From Haloglomus irregulare (GTDB lineage: Archaea; Halobacteriota; Halobacteria; Halobacteriales; Haloarculaceae): 64,000 nucleotides of DNA. This document shows, one piece after another, positions 46,282 to 54,606 of this stretch. The stretch covers positions 55,908 through 119,907 of the forward strand of contig NZ_QMDX01000011.1 of NCBI RefSeq assembly GCF_007421925.1. The letters are read 5' to 3'. Both the position numbers and the translations under genes were made by a program. Positions within the stretch are counted from its first letter, which is position 1. Every line of letters starts with the position of its first letter. Below the pieces are notes generated by a model. That model did no database searches, was not told the DNA's origin, and saw nothing but the letters and a program-made list of their open reading frames with translations.

Positions 46282-46376
46282 GTGGGCGGTCGAACCCGCG
46301 ACGACGTCCACCGCGCCCGTCCCCGGCAACGTGGGGTGGAGCCACGCACTCCGTCCGGACCGAGCTACCACCTCCT
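46282..46376 (-). pseudogene. pseudo-tRNA related to tRNA-Arg
   Basis: Read on the minus strand, GGTAGCTCGGTCCGGACGG resembles the D arm, and GAGTGCGTGGCTCCACC with CCACGTTGCCGGGG matches the anticodon arm and variable region of tRNA-Arg at 44748 except in the loop (CTCCACC instead of CTTCGGA). About 20 nt of unrelated sequence then intervene before a T-arm-like GCGGGTTCGACCGCC, and the acceptor arms do not pair. A decayed tRNA copy is the best explanation. Confidence 0.55.
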
Positions 46377-46449
46377 GATGGCGCACTCCCACCGGGACGG
46401 TCGGTCAACCTCCCGTCGGGTCACGCGCCGCGGCATCCGTTCCACGCCG

Positions 46450-46455
46450 TTTATG
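46450..46455 (+). promoter_or_regulatory. box A of ubiA
   Basis: TTTATG about 28 nt before the ATG at 46480. Confidence 0.45.
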
Positions 46456-46479
46456 CCCCGACCCCGACAGCCGACCGGT

Positions 46480-47346
46480 ATGCGCGGGACTGCCCGGGGA
46501 CTGCTGGAGCTCACGCGACCGGGGAACGCCATCGCCTCGGGGCTGCTGACCGTCATCGGGAGCTTCGTCGCCGGCATCGCGGGCGGGGAGGCGGGACTGC
46601 TCCTTCCGGTCCCGCCGGAGTTCCGGGTCGCCGCGGCCGTCTGCGCGACCGTCCTCGCCGTCGGCGGCGGGAACGCCATCAACGACTACTTCGACCGGGA
46701 GATCGACCGCATCAATGCTCCCGACCGGCCGATCCCGCGCGGCGCCGTCTCCCCCCGTGGCGCGCTCGCGTTCTCGCTGGCCCTGTTCGTGCTGGCGGTC
46801 GCGCTCGCGCTGACCCTGCCCGCGCTCGCCATCGCCATCGCCGTCGTCAATCTGGTCGCACTGGTGGCGTACACGGAGCTGTTCAAGGGCCTCCCCGGGG
46901 TCGGCAACCTCATCGTCGCGTATCTCGGCGGCTCGACGTTCCTGTTCGGCGGCGCGGCGGTCGGCGGCGACCTCTCGACGGTCGGCGTCCTCTTCGCGCT
47001 CGCCGCGCTCTCGACGTTCGCCCGCGAGGTCGTCAAGGACGTCGAGGACGTGGCCGGCGACCGCGAGGAGGGGCTCCACACGCTCCCCATCGCCGTCGGG
47101 GAGCGCCGGGCGCTGGTCGCGGCCGCCGCCGCCCTCGGCCTGGCGGTGCTTGCCAGCCCGCTCCCGTTCGTCGTCGGCACGTTCGGCGTCGTCTACCTCG
47201 TCCTCGTGCTGCCCGCGGACGCCGTGATGTGCTACGCTGCCTACGAGTCGTTCGGCGACGCGACCGCGGGGCAGTCGCGGTTGAAATACGGGATGTTCCT
47301 CGCGATGGCCTCGTTCGTCGTGGGGCGTGGGTTCGCGGTGGTATAG
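46480..47346 (+). CDS. digeranylgeranylglyceryl phosphate synthase (UbiA family)
   Basis: A UbiA prenyltransferase of 288 residues with eight to nine membrane helices. Both Asp-rich motifs are present: NAINDYFDREIDRINAPDRP (NDxxDxxxD) and DVEDVAGDREEG. Sequence and length match archaeal geranylgeranylglycerol-phosphate geranylgeranyltransferase, which adds the second geranylgeranyl chain in membrane-lipid synthesis. The ATG at 46480 gives the family N-terminus MRGTARGLLELTRPGN and has a box A upstream. A broken 5' fragment of a homologue lies at 37037. Confidence 0.9.
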   Translation: MRGTARGLLELTRPGNAIASGLLTVIGSFVAGIAGGEAGLLLPVPPEFRVAAAVCATVLAVGGGNAINDYFDREIDRINAPDRPIPRGAVSPRGALAFSLALFVLAVALALTLPALAIAIAVVNLVALVAYTELFKGLPGVGNLIVAYLGGSTFLFGGAAVGGDLSTVGVLFALAALSTFAREVVKDVEDVAGDREEGLHTLPIAVGERRALVAAAAALGLAVLASPLPFVVGTFGVVYLVLVLPADAVMCYAAYESFGDATAGQSRLKYGMFLAMASFVVGRGFAVV

Positions 47347-47797
47347 AACCCGAACGCGCCGCCGAGGTCATCGAGCCGTATCCGACTGTTCCCGGGAACG
47401 GAGTACCGACAACCGTTATGACGGGTCTGTGGCGTTTGTCGGGGTGGTGTCCGGGTCCTGACTCCGTCGGGAACCTCCAGCCGTGGTGGTTCCAGCAGGC
47501 CAGGCTGTTCCCGGATTCCCACGCGAGCGCTTCCTGATGCCGGAGCCGGTCGACCGCCCTCTGGTCGGGAGCGCGTGGGAAGCGGTTCACCCGCGAGCCC
47601 GCGCGTGCCCCGGAATGTCTGGCGATGCAACCGCGAACCCCCGGGAACTGTGCCCCCGCCGCGCGCCTTCGCGAAGGGCGCTCCTGGTGGAATCGGAGTG
47701 CGAGGGCCTCGTAGCCGTTTCCGTCGGCTACGGTGTCGGTCCGGTACACCCGCTTCCTCGTTACAACTCCTGTCCTGCATGTCAGACGTTCACCAAT
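47347..47797. other. intergenic region upstream of the biotin cluster
   Basis: No gene supported. A short inverted repeat, GGAACC..GGTTCC, lies at about 47471-47492. The last 50 bp hold TGCATGTCAGACGTTCACC before the TATA element, the place to look for a biotin operator. Confidence 0.4.
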
Positions 47798-47804
47798 CTT
47801 TATA
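47798..47804 (+). promoter_or_regulatory. box A of bioB
   Basis: CTTTATA immediately before the ATG at 47805. A TATA element here would start transcription about 25 nt downstream, next to the GTG at 47829, so GTG is the likelier start. Confidence 0.5.
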
Positions 47805-47828
47805 ATGACGTCAACCGACGGCCAGGGC

Positions 47829-48938
47829 GTGGTTTACGAGACAGGCAACCGGACGATAGACGACGCCGCCGAGCGCGTGCTGGCGGGCGAGCAGCTCGGC
47901 CGCCGGGATGGACTGGCACTCATCGCCCAGCCCGTCGACGAACTCGCGGCCGCCGCGGACATGGTCCGCCGTGAGTTCTCGGACGGGACGGTCGACGCCT
48001 GTTCCATCGTGAACGCGAAGGCGGGCAACTGCGCGGAGGACTGTGGCTTCTGTGCACAGTCCGCCCACTTCGACACCGGTATCGACACCTACGGCTTCCT
48101 CGAACCGGAGGAGATCCTGGACGCGGCCAAGCGGGCCGAGGCCGACGGGGCCCAGCGGTTCGGCATCGTGGTCGCGGAGAAGGGCGTCTCCAAGGAGCAG
48201 CGACCGGACGAGTGGGAGAAGGCCCTCCGGGCCATCCGGCTCGTCCGCGACGAGACCGACGTGGAAGTGGACGCCTCGCTGGGCATCCTCACGGAGGAGG
48301 AGGCCGAGATACTCGTCGAGGAGGGGCTCAACCACTACAACCACAACATCGAGACCTCCCGGCGCTACTTCTCGGAGATCGTCGAGACCCACTCCTTCGA
48401 GGACCGGCTCCACACGCTCCGCGTCGCCAAGGAGGCCGGGATGGACCTCTGTGCGGGCGTCATCCTCGGGATGGGCGAGAGCCCGACCGACCGCGTGGAT
48501 GCCGCCATCGAACTGCAGGACATCGGCGTCTCCTCGTTCCCGGTCAACATCCTCAACCCTGTGGCGGGGACGCCGCTGGGCGAGGAGCACGACACCGCGC
48601 TCATCTCGACGGAGGAGGTCATCAAGACCATCGCCGTCTACCGGCTGCTCCACCCGTCGGCGCGGGTCCGCCTGACCGGCGGCCGCGAGGTGAACCTGCG
48701 GGGCGACGAGCAGCACCTCCCCTTCGAGGCCGGCGCGGACGGGATGCTCACGGGTGACTACCTCACCACGGAGGGCCAGGACCCCGCCGACGACATCGAG
48801 ATCGTGCGCAAGGCCGGCCTGGAGCCGAACAAGTCGGTCAACGACTTCGACGAGGAGGCCATGCGAGCCCGACACCGGGACGAGGGGCCGGCCACCGCGG
48901 CCGGCTCCGCGACCAGCAACGCCGGGCTCGATGACTGA
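47829..48938 (+). CDS. bioB: biotin synthase
   Basis: A radical-SAM biotin synthase of 369 residues that inserts sulfur into dethiobiotin. The radical-SAM cysteines are in KAGNCAEDCGFCAQSAHF (CxxxCxxC); later blocks GLNHYNHNIETSRRYF, GVILGMGES and VNILNPVAGTPL are characteristic. Starting at the GTG gives MVYETGNRTIDDA, which suits haloarchaeal BioB, and matches a leaderless transcript from the TATA at 47798; the ATG at 47805 is the alternative. It is first gene of the biotin cluster. Confidence 0.95.
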   Translation: MVYETGNRTIDDAAERVLAGEQLGRRDGLALIAQPVDELAAAADMVRREFSDGTVDACSIVNAKAGNCAEDCGFCAQSAHFDTGIDTYGFLEPEEILDAAKRAEADGAQRFGIVVAEKGVSKEQRPDEWEKALRAIRLVRDETDVEVDASLGILTEEEAEILVEEGLNHYNHNIETSRRYFSEIVETHSFEDRLHTLRVAKEAGMDLCAGVILGMGESPTDRVDAAIELQDIGVSSFPVNILNPVAGTPLGEEHDTALISTEEVIKTIAVYRLLHPSARVRLTGGREVNLRGDEQHLPFEAGADGMLTGDYLTTEGQDPADDIEIVRKAGLEPNKSVNDFDEEAMRARHRDEGPATAAGSATSNAGLDD

Positions 48939-49004
48939 TATCCGACGGAACCGGCAGATAACCGACGAGATTCGGATTTCCAACGCGAAACCCGACTATA
49001 TCCA

Positions 49005-50057
49005 ATGAACGACACGACGTTTGCGGTACTGGGCACGGGCGGCATCGGGCGGCGAGCACTCGAGGTCTCGGAGGACAAGGACGACCTGACGCCGGTCGCG
49101 GCGTGTGACCGTCACGGCGTCGCCGTCGACCACGGCGGCCTCGACGTGGACGAGTTGCTGGCGGCGACGGAGGGCAACATCGCGAGCGACGGCGGCGCCA
49201 CAGTGGATGACGGCGGCGCCAGCAGCGGCGTCAAGCAGGCCGGCGAGGAGAGGGGTGTCGCCGCGTCGGTCCAGGCCGAACCGACGGAGACACCCATCGA
49301 CGACGTCATCGCCGAGAGCGGGGCCATCGACGCGGTGCTCATCGCGCTCCCGAACCTGGAGCACGATTTCATCCCGCGCGTGGCCGAGCGGTTCGCCGCG
49401 GCCGACTACGAGGGCGTCCTCGTCGACGTGCTCAAGCGGAGCCGGGTCATCGGGATGCTGGACGACCGTGAGGAGACCCTGCAGGGCTCGGGTATCACCT
49501 TCGTCTGCGGCGCGGGCGCCACGCCCGGCTTCCTCACCGGTGCCGCGGCGCTGGCCGCGCAGTCGTTCGTCGAGGTCCACGAGGTCGACATCTGGTGGGG
49601 TGTCGGGCTGAAGTCGGGCTACGAGGACAACCGCGGCACCGTGCGCGAGGACATCGCCCACCTCGACGGCTACGACATCGAGACCGCCCGCGGCATGACG
49701 GACGCGGAGATCGAGGACCTGGTCGACGAGCACGACGGGGTGCTGGAGTTCCACGACATGGAGCACGCCGACGACGTGCTGCTCGAGCGCGCGGGTGTCT
49801 GTGACGCCGAGGACGTCACCGTCGGCGGGGTGCTGGACCTGCGCAACGACCAGAAGCCCACGACGACTACCGTCACCGTGACCGGCGAGACGTTCGACGG
49901 CGAGGTCGCCACCAACACGTTCGAACTCGGAGACGAGACGAGCATGGAGGCCAACGTCAACGGGCCCGCGCTGGGCTATCTGAAGGCCGCCGTCCGGCAC
50001 AACCGCGCCGGCGACTACGGCGTCTTCGGCCCGGCCGAGCTGATGCCCGGCTTCTGA
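49005..50057 (+). CDS. bioU: BioU-like (S)-8-amino-7-oxononanoate synthase
   Basis: A NAD(P)-binding protein of 350 residues, related to saccharopine/aspartate dehydrogenases, with Rossmann start FAVLGTGGIGRRALEV. Its position between bioB and bioF, and the absence of bioA, fit BioU, the suicide enzyme first described in cyanobacteria that replaces BioA by donating the amino group of its own lysine to KAPA on the way to DAPA. Lys144 in VDVLKRSRVIG is a candidate for that lysine. The middle (60-95) is a low-complexity Gly/Ala insert. The identification rests on context and family resemblance. Confidence 0.75.
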   Translation: MNDTTFAVLGTGGIGRRALEVSEDKDDLTPVAACDRHGVAVDHGGLDVDELLAATEGNIASDGGATVDDGGASSGVKQAGEERGVAASVQAEPTETPIDDVIAESGAIDAVLIALPNLEHDFIPRVAERFAAADYEGVLVDVLKRSRVIGMLDDREETLQGSGITFVCGAGATPGFLTGAAALAAQSFVEVHEVDIWWGVGLKSGYEDNRGTVREDIAHLDGYDIETARGMTDAEIEDLVDEHDGVLEFHDMEHADDVLLERAGVCDAEDVTVGGVLDLRNDQKPTTTTVTVTGETFDGEVATNTFELGDETSMEANVNGPALGYLKAAVRHNRAGDYGVFGPAELMPGF

Positions 50058-50074
50058 GTCACGGCCACCCTTCG

Positions 50075-51322
50075 ATGAGTTCAGACCGACACCGACCCCA
50101 GGCAGCCGAGACCGACCCGCCCGACCGCGGGTTCGACCCCGAATCCCGGCTCCGGAGCCGCGCGGCCGCCGACCTCCGGCGCGACCTCGCGCCCGTCGAC
50201 CGCGTCGGCCCGCGGGCTCGCACCGCGCCGGACCCGGGTGGTGACGCGCCGGCATGGGACGGGGAGCGCCTCGTCCTCGCGTCGAACGACTACCTCGGTC
50301 TGGCGGGTGACGACCGGCTCGCGGCGGCCGCCGCCGAGACCGCCCGCGAGGTCGGCACCGGCGCCGGGGCCTCCCGGCTGGTCGTCGGGGACACGCCCGC
50401 CCACCGGGCGCTGGAGCGCGACCTCGCCGCGACCAAGCGGACCGAACGCGCGCTCGTCTTCTCGTCGGGCTACGCCGCCAACGTCGGGACCATCGCCGCG
50501 CTTGACCCGGACGCCGTCTTCTCTGATGCGCTGAACCACGCCAGTATCGTCGACGGCTGCCGGCTCTCGGGTGCCGACGTGGAAATCTACGACCACGGCG
50601 ACCCGGAGGCGTTGCGGGGGGCGATGGGCCAGCGCGCCCGGGACGTCGACACGACCGACGAGTCCTGGCTGGTCGTTACGGACTCCGTGTTCTCGATGGA
50701 CGGCGACGTGGCGCCGCTCGCCGCGCTCTGTGACGCCGCCGACGCGTTCGGCGCGTGGACGATGGTCGACGAGGCCCACGCCACCGGCCTCCACGACGGG
50801 GGCGGCGGCATCGTCCAGCGCGAGGGGCTGAGCGACCGCGTCGACGTCCAGCTCGGGACGCTCTCGAAGGCGCTCGGCGCGCAGGGCGGCTACGTCGCCG
50901 GGAGCGACCCGCTGGTCGAGCACCTGCTGAACGCCGCGCGCTCGTTCGTCTTCTCGACCGGGCTGGCGCCACCAGCGGCAGCGGCCGCCCGCGAGGCGCT
51001 CCGGATCGCCCGCGAGGGCGACCGGCGCGACCGGCTCTGGAACGTCGTCAGCCGGACCCGCGAGGGGCTCGAAGCGATGGGCTACGAGGTGCTCGGGGGG
51101 ACGCAGATCCTCCCGGTCCTCGTCGGCGACCGCGCGGACGCCGTGGCGCTGGCCGACCGGCTCCACGAGGCCGGCGTCGTCGCGCCGGCTATCCGCCCGC
51201 CGACGGTGCCGGAGGGGACGAGCCGTATCCGCCTCGCTCCGACCGCCGCACACACGCCCGACGACGTGGACCGCTGTCTCGCGGCGTTCGAGGCCGCGGG
51301 CACGGAGTCCGGTCTCATCTGA
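50075..51322 (+). CDS. bioF: 8-amino-7-oxononanoate synthase
   Basis: A PLP enzyme of 415 residues that condenses pimeloyl-CoA (or -ACP) with alanine. The alpha-oxoamine synthase pattern is clear: LASNDYLGLAGDDRL, GAGASRLVVGDTPAHRALE, VTDSVFSMDGDVAPL, VDEAHATGLHD and the PLP lysine in LGTLSKALGAQGGY. The first 35 residues are a haloarchaeal extension. It begins 18 bp after bioU, so the two are co-transcribed. Confidence 0.95.
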   Translation: MSSDRHRPQAAETDPPDRGFDPESRLRSRAAADLRRDLAPVDRVGPRARTAPDPGGDAPAWDGERLVLASNDYLGLAGDDRLAAAAAETAREVGTGAGASRLVVGDTPAHRALERDLAATKRTERALVFSSGYAANVGTIAALDPDAVFSDALNHASIVDGCRLSGADVEIYDHGDPEALRGAMGQRARDVDTTDESWLVVTDSVFSMDGDVAPLAALCDAADAFGAWTMVDEAHATGLHDGGGGIVQREGLSDRVDVQLGTLSKALGAQGGYVAGSDPLVEHLLNAARSFVFSTGLAPPAAAAAREALRIAREGDRRDRLWNVVSRTREGLEAMGYEVLGGTQILPVLVGDRADAVALADRLHEAGVVAPAIRPPTVPEGTSRIRLAPTAAHTPDDVDRCLAAFEAAGTESGLI

Positions 51323-51380
51323 GGCGCCCGTCGAGGACGAGCAGCCGGGATTCAATACCCGCCGTCACCAGCCCTCGGAC

Positions 51381-52037
51381 ATGTCGAACATCGCCGTCCT
51401 CGGGACGGACACGGGTATCGGGAAGACCGTCGTCACCGCCGGGCTCGTGGGACGACTGCGCCGAGAGGGTGTCGACGCGGTCGGCGTGAAGCCCTGCCAG
51501 ACGGGCCACCCCCCGGACGACGACGCCGGGTTCGTCCGCGAGGCCTGCGACGACGAGTCGGCTGCCGTCTGCGGACGCTACCTCGGTCCCGCGCTGGCCC
51601 CGGCCGTGGCCGCCGACGAGGCCGGCGAGACCCTCTCCTACGACGCCATCCGTGGGTTCTGTGCGGACGCGCTCGGCGACGCCGAGGTCGGGGTGGTAGA
51701 GGGGATCGGCGGCCTGCGGGTACCGCTGGCCGACGGCCGCGAGGTGGTGGACCTCGTCGCCGATCTCGGGGTGCCCGCGGTCGTCGTGAGCCGGTCGGGA
51801 CTCGGGACGCTCAACCACACCGCCCTGACCGTCGAGGCACTGGAGCGGCGCGACGTCGAGGTCAGGGGGGTCGTGCTCAACGAGTACGAGGGCGCGACGC
51901 GTGCCGAACGGACGAACCCGTCGGTCATGGAGCGACAGACCGGGCACGACGTGGCCACGCTTCCGCCGGCGGATCTCGCGGACCCGGCCGCCGCGGTCGA
52001 CCTGGTCGCCGACCTGCCACGGTACACCGGTGGCTGA
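51381..52037 (+). CDS. bioD: dethiobiotin synthetase
   Basis: An ATP-dependent carboxylase of 218 residues that closes the ureido ring of dethiobiotin. P-loop VLGTDTGIGKTVVTAGL, substrate loop KPCQTGHPPDDD, VVEGIGGLRVPL and LNEY are present. It is last gene of the biotin set, 59 bp after bioF. BioA and pimelate-forming genes are not in the window. Confidence 0.95.
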   Translation: MSNIAVLGTDTGIGKTVVTAGLVGRLRREGVDAVGVKPCQTGHPPDDDAGFVREACDDESAAVCGRYLGPALAPAVAADEAGETLSYDAIRGFCADALGDAEVGVVEGIGGLRVPLADGREVVDLVADLGVPAVVVSRSGLGTLNHTALTVEALERRDVEVRGVVLNEYEGATRAERTNPSVMERQTGHDVATLPPADLADPAAAVDLVADLPRYTGG

Positions 52038-52260
52038 CCGGTTCGCGTCGGGAGAAGTCGAGCGAGGTCGGCACGCGGAGGTGTGTGCCCCGCGTGTGAC
52101 ACTACGGAGCCAACCCGGCTCCATCAGTAGTTGGGGCGGAACCGGTGATAAGTCCCGGGGACGACCGCCCCACCCGCGCACGGTTGTCCTCGGCCCCACG
52201 GGTCCCCCCGCGACCCGGCGGGGGCGAACGCTCTTGCCCCGGGACGTCCATCCTCCGGAC

Positions 52261-52716
52261 ATGTACGACCCGATCCTGGTCGCGGTGGACGGGAGCGACG
52301 CCGCGGGGCGAGCCGCCGAGGAGGCGTTCCGGCTGGCACGCGAGTTCGACGCCACCGTCCACCTGCTGTACGTCCTGGACGAGTCGGCGTCCACCCTGCT
52401 GTTCTCCGCGGAGTCGCTGTCCAACCGCTTCGACCGGCTCCGGAGCGACGCCGATGAGTTCCTCGCCGACCTCGCGGCCGATGCAGGGGACCTCACCGTG
52501 GAGACCGCCGTCATCCGAGGGATGGGCGTCTACCGTGGTATCGTCGGCTACGCCGAACGGGAGGGGATGGAACTCATCGTGATGGGCTCTCGCGGGCGCC
52601 ACGGGCCGGCCGGCGTCCTGGGGAACACGAGCGAACGTGTCGGTGCGAACACCGACATCCCAGTGCTGCTCGTCCCCGGACCGGAGGAGCCGCCGGACGA
52701 CGAGTCACCGGCGTGA
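52261..52716 (+). CDS. universal stress protein (UspA family)
   Basis: A single Usp domain of 151 residues: MYDPILVAVDGSDAAGRA at the start and the ATP-binding signature MGSRGRHGPAGVLGNTSERV near the end, so it is the nucleotide-binding type. It is alone in its transcript. The 223 bp before it contain no gene. Confidence 0.94.
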   Translation: MYDPILVAVDGSDAAGRAAEEAFRLAREFDATVHLLYVLDESASTLLFSAESLSNRFDRLRSDADEFLADLAADAGDLTVETAVIRGMGVYRGIVGYAEREGMELIVMGSRGRHGPAGVLGNTSERVGANTDIPVLLVPGPEEPPDDESPA

Positions 52717-52851
52717 GCGAGCCCTCCAGGCCGTTCCAACCGTGCCCGGTACGGCCCGGTTCTGGCGTCGGGGCCAGGATCGGGGCCGGGCGCGCCGCCA
52801 TCGGTCGCCTCGAGTGACGCCCGAGGACCGAGGGTGAAGCTGCGGCCGCCG

Positions 52852-53364
52852 TCAGCCGACGACGACGACGGCGCCCTTCATGCCGACCGACTGGTGCGGG
52901 GTGCAGTAGTAGGTCCCGACCCCGGCCGAATCGAAGGTGAACTCGTAGCTGTCGTCCCTCCGTGCGCTCCCGCTGTCGAGGTCGAAGTCGGACCCCTCGG
53001 CGGCCAGGACGTTGTGGTTGCCGGCCACCCAGTCCCACTCGACGGTGGTACCGCTCTCGACGACGATCGCCACCGGCGCGTATGCGAAGTTCCCACCGTT
53101 ACCCCTGGCACCGACGTCGACGGTGACGCTACCGCTGCCCATCGCGGTGATGCCGTCGTAGTTGTCCGCCGCCGGGTCGGCGGTGAGGTAGTCCTCGACA
53201 CGGGATTCGGCCTCGGCGGGGATCTCGATGTCGCTGCTGCCGCCGTCGCCACCGTCAGTGCCGTCGCCACCATCGCCGCCGTCACCACCGCTACAGCCGG
53301 CCAGTCCCGCCGCCAGGGCCGCACCTGTGGCGGCGAGTACGCGCCGCCTGCCTGGTCGTTTCAT
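52852..53364 (-). CDS. halocyanin-type blue copper lipoprotein
   Basis: A 170-residue plastocyanin-fold electron carrier. A TAT-like signal (RRRVLAATGAALAAG) ends in lipobox LAGC (Cys24), then a Gly/Asp linker of GGDGGDG type. Copper ligands are His117 (GNHNV), Cys154 (TYYCTPH), His157 and Met162 (GMKG). It is predicted membrane-anchored outside the cell, carrying electrons for respiration. The ATG at 53364 places the signal peptide correctly; the open frame upstream lacks one. Confidence 0.93.
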   Translation of the reverse strand: MKRPGRRRVLAATGAALAAGLAGCSGGDGGDGGDGTDGGDGGSSDIEIPAEAESRVEDYLTADPAADNYDGITAMGSGSVTVDVGARGNGGNFAYAPVAIVVESGTTVEWDWVAGNHNVLAAEGSDFDLDSGSARRDDSYEFTFDSAGVGTYYCTPHQSVGMKGAVVVVG

Positions 53365-53466
53365 GTTCAGAGGGAGTCGGTGACAGCATAAAACGAGGGC
53401 GTTCTCCCCCCGTGAACGTCGGCCGAGCGGCGCCCGGAACCGCCGCCGGGGCACGCGAGCGTCCGC

Positions 53467-54493
53467 TCAGAACCCGGCGCTCACCCCGGCCACAACTTTC
53501 CTGTCCTCCGTCTCCGGGACCGCGGTCCAGACCTGCTGGTCCGCCTCCTCGCCGACGTCGGGGGTGACCTCCGCCGGACCGACGGTGTAGGCGGTCCCGG
53601 TCTCGGCCTCCGGCATCTCGACGAACACCGTCCGGACCTCGTCCCCGTCGACCGGGTCGGCGAACTCGACGATGGTGTTGTCCCCGGCCTCCCGGACGGT
53701 GTAGTCGTCGCCTGCGACGGGGTCCCAGAGCTTCGGCAGATTGAGTCGGACCTCGGCGGCCGCCTCGGTGGAGACATCAAGGTCCACCCCGTTCGTCTGC
53801 CCGCCGGTGAACACGGCGCCGTCGTCGATGAGGTCGATCTTCGGGTCGACGACCGTTCGGGTACCGACCGGGGTCGCCGGGTGTGGAGATGTCGATTGCA
53901 AGCAGCCCCGCCTGCTCCGCGTTCGCGGCGCTCTCGCCCTCCGTTCGGCCCTCGGGAACCTGCCCCGCGGTCGCCGCGAACAGGCCCGCGACCGGCTGCT
54001 GGGCCGCGAACAGGTAGCTCCCGTCGCCGGAGAACTTCACGTCCATCACCGAGGTCGTGTTGTTCTCGTTCGGGACGAACGAGAGGACCGACATCTCCGC
54101 CCGCTCCAGCTCCTCACGTGATTCGGCGCGGGTGTACGCGCTCACGTCGAGGATGGCGATGCCGCGGTCCAGCGTCGGCGACTTGCTGGAGAGCAGGCCG
54201 ACGGCAGCGATATCGCCCTTCACTCGGAGTTCGCTCACCCCGCCGTAGTGTGGGTCGTCGGGGCTTCCGCTGACGGACTCGCTACCGATCCCACCCAGCG
54301 AGTGGTAGCCGACGTTGGCCATCCGGAAGTCGTCGGTCGCGACGTGGCCGTGGTCCGGGTTCCCGTGATCACCGCTCTCCGGGTGACCGCTGGCGGCGCC
54401 TCCCGTCGTCGCGACACCGAGCGTCGCACCGACGCCCTTGAGAATCGCTCGCCGCGTCCGCTCGCTCAGGTCCGATGACTCCTTCCCAGGCAT
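53467..54493 (-). pseudogene. LVIVD-type beta-propeller gene with a large internal deletion
   Basis: The N-terminal part (TAT signal TRRAILKGVGATLGVAT, then NVGYHSLGGIGSES and KFSGDGSYLFAAQQPVAGLF, ending LLAIDIS) aligns with the first 200 residues of the neighbouring gene at 54607. The C-terminal part (GGQTNGVDLDVSTEA to the end) aligns with its last 140. Roughly 350 codons between are missing, and the junction near 53885 also changes frame. It is clearly a paralogue destroyed by deletion. Confidence 0.8.
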
Positions 54494-54606
54494 GGCTTAC
54501 CGAACCCTGCCAGAGGGGTCTCAAAAGTGGTTCTGACAGACCCGTCCAAACGACAGGCCCGTAGCGACCTGTCCGACCGGAGACGGCCGACTCGCGACCG
54601 CAATCG

